Of a stretch of 64,000 nt of DNA, positions 1-12,900 are shown one piece after another. Source of the stretch: Trichoplax sp. H2 (lineage: Eukaryota > Placozoa > Uniplacotomia > Trichoplacea). The stretch spans positions 186,001-250,000 of the forward strand of contig NOWV01000094.1 of NCBI GenBank assembly GCA_003344405.1, read 5' to 3'. Under the pieces are notes generated by a model. That model was not told the origin of the DNA. It was given only the letters and a program-made list of their open reading frames with translations, and ran no database searches. The number at the start of each line of letters is the position of its first letter. Position 1 is the stretch's first letter. Made by a program: the position numbers and the translations under genes.

Positions 1-211
1 AACAATCCAGTAATAGATTAGGCCGACATTTTAACATCAAAGCAAGAATATTATTACCGCAGGAATACATTTTAACTTCGAATTTGCTTCAGACCAGCTA
101 GACTACTTGAAATTCCTTTACAGTAGATATAGTTATCGTGTTGAGAGTAAATTAACTTTTTCAATTAGTCAAAAATTGCCAAGCTGATTTGCATGGCACC
201 ATTTTTTTTCG

Positions 212-508
212 TTAGAAATCGCTAACTCTTCCACCGCGCTCCCAGTCTCCAAAGCGTGTGGGTTCCGGGCCTCTAGGTCCATTGATTTCACCTGTTTCAG
301 GATTGGTGTAAGCACTCAAATCGTTCTCAGTAGAATCACTTTCTTCTTTAGTCGTATTTACTTTGTTGTTGTTCTGATCATCATCGGGACTTTGATTCGC
401 CATCGATACCAATGCACGGCTGCATGTCCTCTTACGCATTTCTCCTATGAGTAGCATATCCTGAGTTAGTAATCTTGGGATGAATCTTTGCAATAAAGAG
501 GTCATCAT
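212..508 (-). CDS. SDHAF4: Succinate dehydrogenase assembly factor 4, mitochondrial
   Basis: Single-exon ORF of 98 aa with an ATG at 508. The last ~35 residues carry the family signature: an [17 protein letters not shown] core, then FGDWERGGR and a terminal DF (the DUF1674/SDHAF4 block). The N-terminus ([14 protein letters not shown]) is basic, hydrophobic and free of acidic residues, as expected of a mitochondrial targeting peptide. The middle is low-complexity, acidic and Asn-rich. Known of the family: a matrix chaperone that binds the flavinated SDHA subunit and helps it join SDHB in complex II. Human SDHAF4 is 108 aa, so this is full length. It lies head to head with PAPS synthase, 390 bp between start codons. 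Two consecutive ATGs open the frame; I chose the outer one. Confidence 0.93.
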   Translation of the reverse strand: MMTSLLQRFIPRLLTQDMLLIGEMRKRTCSRALVSMANQSPDDDQNNNKVNTTKEESDSTENDLSAYTNPETGEINGPRGPEPTRFGDWERGGRVSDF

Positions 509-898
509 TGCGGTCTTTCAGTCTTCAGTATACTGTAATAAGCGCTTGTATCTATTTAGATAGCTTCAAGGAATCAACGTTTTAAATACTGGATTGAACA
601 CCTAACCTTCAACTTGAGATGGTTGCAGATTTGCAGTATTTGAGCACTTTACTGTTCCACCTGGAGGAATGAGATACAGTGTACAGTACATGACAGTGCA
701 GTGTAAACCTGTAATTTACAGTACACAGTACTGTACGGACAGCTGCTCGGCTGGAAACAAAGGGATACGTTCCGGAGTGACAAGTGGTCCCGTGTCCCCT
801 CAAGGCGCATGTGCAGGACAAGCGTCTCTTAGCATCATCGAATCTATATTAGCTAGTCGCGGCGTGGAAAGTTGATATTATTATTTTGGAGGAAATTA
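509..898. promoter_or_regulatory. Shared upstream region of divergent SDHAF4 and PAPSS
   Basis: 390 bp between two divergent start codons, so it should hold both promoters and 5' UTRs. It contains a patch of short GTAC-type palindromes (about 669-735). I see no convincing TATA box. A bidirectional promoter is inferred from geometry only. Confidence 0.5.
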
Positions 899-3800
899 AT
901 GGCTTCAAATTGTCAGCGTTTCCTATCACCAGAAGCTAGCCGTGTTACTAGGGAGAAACGCGGCCAAGTTCTTGGTCATAGAAGTGGATTCCGTGGTTGT
1001 ACTATTTGGTTAACAGGTTTGTCAATACAACTCAATATTTTCTTAGGACATGCTTAATGATGCTCATTGATTCACATGGCTGCTGCTTACAATCATCATG
1101 TTGATTCAAAGAAATAATAGCGTATGTATCCAATCGATCCATGGATATTCTGCCTTAATTAATGATACAATAGTCTACATTAATCTAATCTTGTTTCATT
1201 GGGTAGAAAAGCTTGCAAAATACTTGTTTGAATTCATCATGGATGATAACATTACCATACGTAGTGTACTAGGAATCGTATCCGAATGAAGTACATTGAT
1301 ACCAACAAAGCTGATAGCAAAAGCTTTCAATAACAGTTATATTAACCATCAACATGGACGACTTGTTAATACCAATGTTTTATCCGTATGCAATGGTCAT
1401 CATAGCTACTTCATTAACTCGATAAGAACGATCGATAGTGTCGCATAACGGCAACACTATCTAAAATGAATTTTTTCCCCATCATTTATTGTTTTCTATA
1501 CACAATCCTCTCAAAATATCAAACACTGCGCTGTCGTCTTTGTGTATCTCATAGTCATCGCATCGACTGTGATGAATGATGATCGTCTGGCCGATTAGAA
1601 TTTTCAACACTACAACTATCACGAACAATTTTATGTGTTTTCATCTTACATCAACGTCCATCACAGTTTATAGTTGCTGCACGTATTGCCCACAGTAGTT
1701 GTCATAATATCAGCGATCTGTCGCACCGATTCGATAAATAAAACCTAAAGGTAGACATGATCCAAAATTGCTACAAACAATAGTATCGGCAAATTGCGCA
1801 ATTACAATCGGAGACATTAAAGGAAATTAATTCTCTACGTACGTGCTTCATAGAAATTTCCACGAGCAAGTTAACCGTTTTATCTTTTGTAGATCGGTAG
1901 CATTAGAGACCCTTAGGTAGCATGCGTCACTGAATACAAAAAAATCAAATCCATCGAAAATATTCTACATCATTTAGATTGTGCTTTGTATAGAATAGCA
2001 ATGGTACCGACCTACAGTATAACAATGCATACTTCTATACCAATAACTGAATCTCTGCTGTTATGCTGGAAAACTGCAATAATACATACAATAACTTTGC
2101 TAGAGTATTTCTTAAATTAGAGTTTTATTGAAATCATGAATCATTTAAGTTGAAAATTCATTCTATCAAATCTTGATGAACTATCGCAATAAATTAGTAC
2201 AATACAGACATTTCATCCCACGTCACACGATAGCTAATAAGATCATAATAAACCCTCATTAATTAAATCGATATTACGATATTTACAATATTGATCACCT
2301 CTTAAAGTATTACCTTCATAGTAGGTATCCCTACCAGAATATCTCCGCTTAAACTCAACTTCGACCACTGTAGGCGTATTATTCAATATTGTCTCTCGGT
2401 ACAGGAGATTAGATCCAATTGTAATAATTAATATTTATCTAAAGTACAGTACATCACTTGATAGCAGATACTACTAACATAATATGATATGAGCTTCTAA
2501 TTCATTCTCTTGTGTGACTTTAATTATTATTAAATAAAATGTTCCAAGTTTCTCTTAAATAATGATCGTCACCCTTCTTCCTACTGAATCCATTTAGAAT
2601 AACCGAAATAACCCTTACGGCCAATGTTGAAATCTCGCCACTATGATATAATACATGCATTTCTCCAATTATAATAATTAATATAGCAACATTCTCGCAT
2701 TCTACTAATTACTATCAACATAACTACAGTAGTATGTGTGAGCTACAAATTGAATCACTTTACTTGCTTTATTAACAAAACTATAGGACTATCTGGTGCT
2801 GGTAAAACCACCTTGAGTTATACTTTAGAAGCTTATTTATGCAATAAAGGGATACCAGCATTTTCACTGGATGGCGATAATATTCGTACTGGCCTTGCTA
2901 AAGATTTAGCCTTCTCTGAAGCTGATCGAACTGAAAATATACGTCGAATTGGAGAAGTCGCAAAATTATTCGCTGATGCGGGAATCGTCACAATCGCTAG
3001 TGCTATTAGTCCATATCAAGCAGATCGACTTACTGTACGACAGTTACACCAACGAAGTGGCCTAAACTTTTTCGAATGCTATGTCGATACATCATTAGAA
3101 GTATGCGAAAAGCGAGACACCAAAGGCCTCTACAAGAAAGCCAGGGAAGGCGTTATCAAAGGTACACGTATCTATATAGTTATCGTATGATGCCACGATA
3201 AATAGTTATTTACGTAAGTTCAAAGTCTATAATCGATAGGAAAATCTTGATTGTATAGCTATTGTGCAGCAATAATTCAGATACCATTACTACTGGATAT
3301 TTGTAAGTAAAATTTTTCATCCAAGTGTACTAACTTATAGTATAAAATTTACTATTGTTGCAGATTTTACGGGCATAGATTCACCTTATGAAATACCTAT
3401 CAATCCTGATATTGTTTTAAAAGCGGGAGAGTGGTCAGTTCAACAATGCGTTGATATAATTATCAATTTTTTAGAGGCAAAGGTTAGATATAAAATTATA
3501 GTATTAATAAGTTGGTCGTACGAATAACTGCATCATATCTTTGATTATTTCTATCTAGTTAAAACTAAAACTGTTATGTCTAGATTTATTAAAATGTCAA
3601 TTCTTTGTCATGCTATATCATCTTGTATAGAACATTATACCATTCTCTGCACTAAATATGGTACGAGAGCTTTTTGTGCAGCCAGATCAAGTAGAAGAAA
3701 TGAAACAAATAGCAAGGAAATTGCCTAAATTAAACATTACCAAAGTACGTGCTAAAGATTACTATCAGTATCTCGCTATTATTTATTTTTTATTCGATAT

Positions 3801-5498
3801 ATCGATCTATTAGATTTCAGTTTTTGAGTTTTACTAAATTACTATTAGTAAATTACTTATAGGTCTTTCTTTACCTTTATCTTACAGCTCGATTTACAGT
3901 GGGTTCAAGTTTTGTCTGAAGGTTGGGCATCTCCTCTTAAGGGATTTATGAATGAGAAAGAGTATTTACAAGCCTTACATTTTGGAATTTTATTAGATGG
4001 TCAGTTTATGATATATTTTTCTTACTAATTAATACTTACACATGTATAAACATAAGAATATATCTCTAAGCAATCTTACGACGTTAATTTCGGGTAGGTG
4101 GTGTATCTAACCAATCAATACCAATTGTTTTGCCTGTACACGATGATAACAAGCAACGGTTACAAAATGAAGAGCGATTTACCTTAATATATGACAATCG
4201 ACCTGTCGCAATAGTATCTAAACCTGAATTTTTTGAACACCGTATTGAAGAACGGTGCTGTCGACAGTTTGGAACATACTCTTCCGAACATCCCTATGTA
4301 AAGGTAATAAAATTCACATCCATGTTCTTCAATATTAAAGATATAATTATCACAATTCAAATAATATCGCGCAAATCCTACTTTTAATTTGCAAGGCTTT
4401 CTATCAGCTTACTGTATTGTTGTTATCGGAATCTTAGTTAATCATCGATTCAGGGAATTGGCTAGTAGGTGGTGAATTGCAAGTATTGGAGAGAATTTGC
4501 TGGCATGATGGACTTGATCAGTTTCGCCTAACGCCAATGGAATTAAGGAGGAAATTCTATGAACTAGATGCTGATGCTGCTTTTGCCTTCCAACTTCGAA
4601 ACCCTCTTCATAACGGTCATGCTTTACTAATTTCTGATACCAAGAGACAATTGGTGGAACGTGGATTCAAACACCCTGTATTATTACTACATCCAATCGG
4701 TTTGTGAACGAATTAGCTCATCAAAAGATAACAATTGTAATATTCCTCTTTCCGTAAATTGTCAAGTAATATACTATAAACTATTCAATATCTCTTATAG
4801 GCGGAATTACCAAGCCAGATGACGTTCCATTGGAAGTCAGAATTAAGCAACATTTAGCCGTAATTGAAGACGGTATTCTTGATCAAAGTTCGACAATCTT
4901 AGCGATCTTTCCTTCTCCAATGATGTATGCAGGACCAACGGAAGTATGCTTCCTGTGTAACAAAATTATTTCATTTTTGTAGTGATGTGTATCTTTTACT
5001 AATCGGTATTGTTTAATCAATAGGTTCAATGGCATGCAAAAGCAAGGATAGCGGCTGGAGTTAATTTCTATATTGTTGGTAGAGATCCAGCAGGTATCCC
5101 TCATCCAGTTACCGGGAAAGATTTATATCATACAACGCATGGTAGTAAGGTACTAAGACCAAGACAAATTGCCTTATGCCTGAAATTAAATTTTGACTCA
5201 ACTGTAAGCCTAAAATGATTTCATTTATATATATAATTTTATTTTATTTTAGGTATTACAGATGGCTCCTGGATTAACTCAACTAGAAATTATTCCATTT
5301 CGAGTAGCTGCTTATAATAAAATCAAGAGAAAGATGGATTTTTATAACCCCGATCATGCTGACGATTACAATTTCATCTCTGGAACTAAAATGAGACAAT
5401 TAGCTCGGGCTGGTAATAAACTACCTGATGGATTCATGAGTGAAAAAGCATGGAAAATTTTATTGAGACATTACACATCTGGTAATCAGACTCAGTAA
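899..5498 (+). CDS. PAPSS: Bifunctional PAPS synthase (APS kinase + ATP sulfurylase)
   Basis: Ten exons: 899-1016, 2787-3161, 3364-3482, 3631-3744, 3888-3999, 4098-4303, 4438-4699, 4801-4943, 5024-5149, 5253-5498. They join in frame to 606 aa (human PAPSS1/2: 624/614). Known role: makes PAPS, the universal sulfate donor, in two steps, sulfurylase then kinase. The N-terminal APS kinase shows the P-loop GLSGAGKT (residues ~40-47), DGDNIR (~68-73) and KGLYKKAR. The C-terminal sulfurylase shows [10 protein letters not shown] (HxGH at ~406-409), [12 protein letters not shown] and GRDPAG. Intron 1 is 1.77 kb, the rest ~80-200 bp. At the exon 2/3 junction the usual KGFTGID reads KDFTGID. Exon 7 uses the acceptor before 4438; the more obvious AG at 4453 would shift the frame. 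Confidence 0.96.
1017..2786 (+). other. Long first intron of PAPSS
   Basis: 1.77 kb of AT-rich non-coding sequence with GT-AG ends. I see no conserved ORF, RNA gene or clear repeat in it. Confidence 0.7.
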
Positions 5499-6983
5499 CC
5501 ATCGTTTCAGTTATGACTGTAAATTTTTTTATCCTCAACCCCCCTAGACTTTTGTATGATAATTATTTACTGCCATTGTACAAAATATTATCCTGTATAG
5601 ATTCTAAAGGATTAGGTGGTAATCATAGTAATCGGTTTCTCTGTATTAAAGCTTTAAAACTGGTATAATCACTCATTTATGAGGTAATGTGTACAGTACA
5701 GTATATTACAGGATTCTCTAATTATTTTAGTTAAATTATGTTATCGATCGATATATACCGAATTTCATATGGTACATCTGTATGTAAGATAGTATTGTCG
5801 TCCAATTCTCAATAGTGCTATCGAGCACTTTCATTTTAAACTTTCTAGTAATAATAACAGTTGTATTATCAGCTTAAGACATTATCAAGTAACGCATTAA
5901 AGCCAATCCTATTGCAACAAATGCTTTGGCGTGCAGTTTATTTTCGTAAATTTGTTGATTTATACTGGCGATTCTACGGATTTAGCGATTGTCAGGAAAG
6001 TATATAATTATTAGGTATATATCAACTTTCCTGATGCGCCAAGAATCAAAATATCAGTATCTTACAATTACAGTAGCTTTCAAAAGATGACTACGAGACA
6101 ATCCTATACCGCAAAGATCACTTTATTATTATTGAGATTTGCATGTAAGCGCGAATTTTAGTGCTCGTGAATGATCTATTTATAATTGTGACATAAGGAA
6201 TGGTGCAAAGCGCAAATTAATATAATAAAGGCATGTACATCGTCAATGATGCTTTTATGGTAGATTGAACATTCAATACTAATGATACATCATTGACATA
6301 ATTTAAAACGCATGATTCCTAATTTCATTGCAAATGGAATAACTTACAATGAACAATTTATAAGGATATTGACAAAGTCATAGCTTAAAGTATATAGAAA
6401 CAATTAAAGTCATTTGTAACATAAACATACTCGTATCAAGTTAATAATAACAAACAAATCAGCGCATTTATGTCAATTATATAGTCACACATTTATACAG
6501 TTGCGTAGGAAGTTTCTGTTTTTTTTGTGCATTTATATATTAAATATATATATATATATATCTTTATATGTATATACAGAAAAGCAAGCATGTGTCGTTG
6601 ACGTAATAAAAAAGCTAATAAAGATGGTAAATAAGTCTTTCCTATGAAACCGTATAGAGTACATTTTAGATACAGTACAGCGCTTATCAGTTAAAATAGC
6701 AGGAAAAAATTCAAAATTTACGCTCATTTACTGTGGGTACTGTACTGCCTTGCAATACTTCCGCAGCACTTGTAAATATAAAGAGCTCTAGTATTTTATA
6801 ATACAAATGCACATCAATTTTACGATTTAGGTACTTCAGGCTACTCTTAACGATATAAACGTACAAGCAAATACAGTAGCAGACAAATTATTGTCACTTT
6901 TTTTCTACAATTAAATTCCCTAAAAAGTACTTCTTACCCAGTATGAGGATTCAGAGTCATCACCTTGGATACTATACATGAAT
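5499..6983. other. Intergenic region between convergent PAPSS and CERT1
   Basis: 1.5 kb holding the 3' UTRs of both flanking genes. It is AT-rich with a TA microsatellite near 6540. No ORF with recognisable content. Confidence 0.7.
6532..6576. repeat. TA dinucleotide microsatellite
   Basis: A run of alternating T and A, with a pure core at about 6545-6561, interrupted only by short TTTA/TCTT and TG steps. Confidence 0.85.
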
Positions 6984-9900
6984 TTACCACACTATTTTAG
7001 TATTTTGCAATTTCTTATCTACATATGAACTAAATTTTCTTAGAAATTTCGGATACTCTCTTTTAGTAACAACCCTAACGACAGCCGGTGGTGCCCAACC
7101 ACCCGGGTTCACTGTAATAAAACAAAGAAATGTATATTATAAAATTTCAGCTTAACTAAATACGGCAGCAACGCTATTCATACATCGTAAAGACTACAAT
7201 TAATATTATGATGAATAAAAAAATAAAACTCTCACATCCTTTGTAGCCTTTACTTACCATGAGCAATATATACAATCCTACTGGCGATATCATTACGAGT
7301 TAATTCCTCCAATGGACAATCTGTCTTTCGAATAATTGTCTCGCAGTACATGCAAACTGTAAATTGAACGCGGACGTATTTCTTGTTCTGGTGACGTTGA
7401 AAAAAGTCAATAATTCAGTAGATAACTAGCGATTATAAATGATATATATGACAATTACCGTAGCAAGTGGGTGATCAATAGAATAGTTGACGACAATCCA
7501 AGGATCTACGCCGGTTGGGTTGCTGTCATTTTCTAATCTTACAACTGGTCGCATATGACTTGCGAAGCACATATCACGTTGTGCGGTAGGCCATACGCGT
7601 TTAATAAGTTGATGAAAAACAAGCGTATCTTGAGATATCTCTTCAATTACCTTTGTCGACTCCAAGGTTGCTATTAAATTATTTCAAAATGTCATCACAT
7701 CAGTCATACAAGCGTAATAATTAAAATTGGTGGCTATTAAGCGTAATTTCTTACTTTCCCATTCCATCCTAACATCCTTGTCGAAAAATATATTACAAAC
7801 TTCATGACCAGTGACACCCTAGATCGAAAAAAATTAATAATGTTTATAAAGCTAGCAACCAAACGTATGCTGTCATTGCGGTTTAGGACAGTGCATCTTA
7901 CATCGACAATATGTTGAGCGCGTAAAGGATCCAAAGCTACGCCGTCTATCTCCAATTCACGTCTATAAACCTTAAAAAAAATTTAAACAAGAATCAATAA
8001 ATTTGCTTTATTTATATACTAGTAGTACATTATAAACTTGGTGAAAAGGATTATCGAATAGAATTATTACCTTCATTTCATTATCTTCATGAACCAAATT
8101 CCATTCTTCATTAATTTCTTCACGGACACAGCTTACATATTCGGATACTTTAGAATCCATCTGAAGTAAACAATCAAGAAAAATGTGTTAATTACACAGA
8201 CATAATAATTCTACCATCTATTAGTAAAGCCAATAAGCATTTCATGTAAACATCTATTAATTTGATAACCTCTCTCATGAGAGTGGCTTTGGAGTCGTCT
8301 GGATTGTAAAAATCGACATCATTCTAAGTAAAAAGCAAGTAACTATTAGAGAAGTTTCATCAAATGCAAATAATACGTTGTGCATAATCCTAAAGAATAA
8401 CTGCGACTTCTTTTTGGTAGACTGTACATACTTGCTCATTTAACTCAGTGCCTTCCTTATCTAGGGCAGTTTCGACAGCATCGAAAAATTCCTCATCGGT
8501 CATCATACAGTTAGGACCTTCCTACTCAAAAAATAACACACCCAAAACATCATGCAATAGGAATAGATTAAAGAATGACACAAGGCTAACAAAGGCAGGA
8601 AAATTCGTAAGATTAACCTGGTAATCAGGACCCGCAGCAAGAGCTCTCTTTCGCGCATCTTCAAGCACCTGCTTGTACTCCTGTTGTAGCCTACGTCTTT
8701 TTTCCATTTCCTGCAAAAAATTAACTGCTATTAGTATTACAACATACGGTATTGTCAAATAAAAGGAGTCATGAAATCCTTTCATGAAAGCAATTGCTTA
8801 CCCGTTCCAAGCGTTTACGCCATTTATCTTCTCTAGTTAGCATTAAATCGATGCAGTGCGATAAAGTTGCTAAAATTCCAGCAGTTGTTGCTTTAAATGT
8901 GATTGATTCCCCTTTAAAGTCAATACCCGATTTCAATAATTCAAGTGCTGTAATGGCATCGATTCTCTCTTTTTCATCAATACTATTAGCCACTTGTGAT
9001 ATGTTATTTGAACCGGGAGAAGTAGAATAACTACTAGAAAACTGTAAAAATAATTTGTTGGATAAAAAAAATTTAGTTAGATTGGTTGGTTCCTTAATTA
9101 ATTGTCTTACTTGTAATACAATGGTTTATTTAGTATATTACATAACATTTACCCTAGTAAAATTTATTAACGATGATATCCTGGAGGTAGTATAGGTAGC
9201 TATTCTTGATGCTGATTTTCTAGGTGATAATTTGTATAGCGTTTTAGGTAACAAAGTTGTTCCTTCTGTTATCTCATCATCTCCAGAGTCTGCTTCATCT
9301 ACTAATGAAGGTATGGTTGATACAAAGTTAGTTTGACACAGTCATTAATCATGACTATGATCATTTTGACAATCCTATAATTTCCAAAATTGATTTTGTC
9401 GCATTTTAGTTACTTCTAATGTCTTCACTAGGAGGTCGTAAAGAATCTGCCATGTCCGGTTCATTCCTTTTAAACTCTTCAATTTTATGCTCTGCCTCAA
9501 CAACGGCATCAGAGCATTTATCAAAGAAACGTTGTAAAGTATCCACTTGCCGGCATAGAATTTCCCTATATGTCTCCATTTCCAAAAGTTTTTCTTTCAA
9601 ATTTTTGTCCCGCTAAAATTAAATCCAGTTCAATCCTTTAGCAATAACTCCTAACCAGTTAGTAATTGCGTAGTATTGTATTCTATCAGCTAAGGATAAC
9701 AACAACACCAGTACCTTTGTAGATGAGGTGGAAGCTGTTGATAGACTTGTGTAAGAGCTAATGGACATCATTGAGCCTTGACGTCTTAAATTTGTCTCAC
9801 CGACATCAGGACTAGCTTCCTAATATGTGGATTAAAAGGATATATGATAAGTATCATTACAGAGCTGATGATTATAACGTATCGACTGTTCAAGCATTGG

Positions 9901-12900
9901 AAATCCTAATATAACTAGTATCTAATTTAAGCAATAGTCGCATTTTTAAACCTGAAAAGTATATCATTGCTCTTACGTCTAGATGAAACTGATTCGCTAG
10001 ACTGATACTTCTAACGAAGCTAAAATTAAGCGTAGGCTACGTGACTGTCATTTTCATTTTTTAATATAGTGCTGTTAGTATTCAACTGGATTCCAATTTT
10101 ATTACATGCATAGCCAACATTATTTTTGCTAACGCGGCCATGTTCAAGAGTAAACATTATTATATCTATTTATAAAAAATAAGATTGGTCGACGATTGTT
10201 ATAACAACAAACAGCATAATCATACTATAATTTTTTGAAGATAGATATTAACTGATCTATTTTCTAAATAGCAAAGATGTCTAAACTTTAAGAATGATAT
10301 CCACATACATTATCGTCTACTAGAGGGATAAAATCAAAACCCTATTTAGGTATTGAATATACCATACACGGACGTATATCATTTTGATAATAATTCATTA
10401 ATCAATTTTATATAATGTATATACCGTAAAACGATACCAACAGTGAATAAACTTACTCTCGAAGTTTCAAGGGCATCTATCCATCTCTGCCTTTCTTCCT
10501 TGCTTTTGGCACGTAAGTAATAAACTTGATCGCTAATGCTAACATCAAATCGGCAGTCATCGAATTCATGACACTATGATAGGAAGATAAATTGATAAAA
10601 AACAAGCATGAAGATTAGAGACGAGGGATTGAAATGATATCGTAGTACTTTAGCGTGGTGAGACAAAGTAGATTAAAAGGAGATTAAATGTGAGGAATTG
10701 AAACTGTCGTGATAGCCATAGAGGGAAAAATGGCAATCATTCAGCATATAAGACAAGTAGCTAAAAGCCAAGATCAGACATAAGGAATTGAAATAGTTGT
10801 GCGATAGTTAACATGGCGTAACAAGTAGATAAAAAAGCAATAATATTAGGCATGAATATCCGTCACAAGCACACCCATTGCTCTTGCTTGACGACTAATT
10901 GAGCGGTTTACGATCAATTTATTAATGTAGCATACTATTGAAATTGTCAATCCAACCCATTCAAGTCGACAAGTGTAATACTGTACGGTTTATTGACTTT
11001 TTTTTGCATCCTCTTTTAGCCATTACAAAGTAGTACTATCGTAGATATTTATTAAAGGCTACTTCACTAACGATAAGTGTTGATAAATATCTCCATCGTC
11101 AAGTCATGCCTGTTTTTGATCACCTCTTCTATCGAATTCATAATCCATGGATTTTAACCTACTCCTTCTTTTTGTAAAAGTAAACTATCAAAATTATTAA
11201 AGCATGTTCTACTTTAACAATTTATTAGCCACACTCAGTTATTGGTAAACTTATAACTTTGGAAATATCAGATAAATTTAGTTCTCCCTATGTTGAAAAA
11301 TGTTCAAATAATAGTTATCTGATGTACAGGATAGTGTTATTATTTTCTTAATTAAATCGCATACTTTTTTGACAACGAAAATTACAAGTATTGGCTAGGC
11401 GGTTTATGTCCTTCGTATACAGGATTACCGTAAAATTTTAACCTTCAGCAACTGAAAAATCGACCTTTAATCGATAGTATACAGTATGAGGGATTCACCA
11501 TGAATATGCATGCATTACTGAGTATTTTTTAGTCCATCTTTCTTTATAAAGTCTATTAGTCAAATAATTGGATAACAAAAGCAATATATTTAATGGTATT
11601 AGGTAGAGGATTGTAACTTCCGGAGTAGAATACGTGGTGGTATTGCCTTAATTATTTGATAATTAAAACTTCATTTTTGGATAGAGGAATAGAAGAAAAG
11701 AATGAAATTCGATAGAAAAAAATGGAGATCAAGTCTAATTCACTATTCTTTTTCGCTATTAAAAGTCATTGACGAGCTATGTTGTATCAGGAAATCAATT
11801 CTCCAATCGCGTAGTTTACAGTCTAAAAATATTCACACTTGGTATTTTGATCGATCTTTATTTTTCAATTAAAAGACTGGTCAATCATGAAATGGTTCCA
11901 CTAGAATAGAATAAACATCAATAATGTATATGGCTATTGAAAACGGATTATTCCTAGACTAATCATATGATAAAAGGTATCTTTTTAACGGCGTTATGTT
12001 ATTCTTGGCCATGGCTAATCCAATTTGCAAAGTTTAAAGCCAGCATAGAATATCCATTCTGAAGTAGTTCGTTTGGGGTGGATAACGGTCAAAAACTTGT
12101 CATTAAGTATTCTAGTCGTGGACGTTTGCTTTGAATAGATCAATTTATTTCCCCTAAAATGGACTATACTATTTCAGTCGACGAATATTGTCTAATGTCG
12201 TTCTACGTATAATAATATCCAGCGTTGTCTACAAGCAAGTGTTAAGCCCTTTTATGAAAATCGATCTGCATCTGCCTTTTAACATTTCTCCTTATTTTAT
12301 CATAGCAAGGGATTTACAATCATGTCATGAAGGATTATCATTCGACTGCGATATCATGCTTGGCCTTGAGAAAGATTAGCGCGAGTGTGCTATATAGGCG
12401 TAGAATAGTTTTTCCGCCTTTTTTCCATATGGATATTGCTCAACAAATCAAAAAAGACGATACGGTCATTGAAGGAAAAATAATTGAAAGGTAAAAATAT
12501 TGACGACAGACTTGACAAGTATTGATTGAATGATGACGAGTACAGAAGGGCAAATTAAAAATCAGAATGATTGGAGTCTTGTCATTGCAACAGTAAGGAA
12601 AATGATGATGACGAGGAGTCCAAATTAAATTTATGCATCATCTTTTTAATTTTGATGACATCCATTGCCGTCCGTAATGTAATCATAAATAGAATTCAAA
12701 ACTAGTTATTTCAATCATCATGTCGAAGATAGACAAGATTTGGATTGTATGTTATGGCTTCAATTGATCATACCCATAAAGGATAAGATGAAAGAAGAGA
12801 GTTACTTTGATATATTGGATACGATGATCCAATATTCAAGATTGCAATGACGACAGATTGAAAATGGACGGTATTGCTAGATACGATGTAGAGCTCGATA

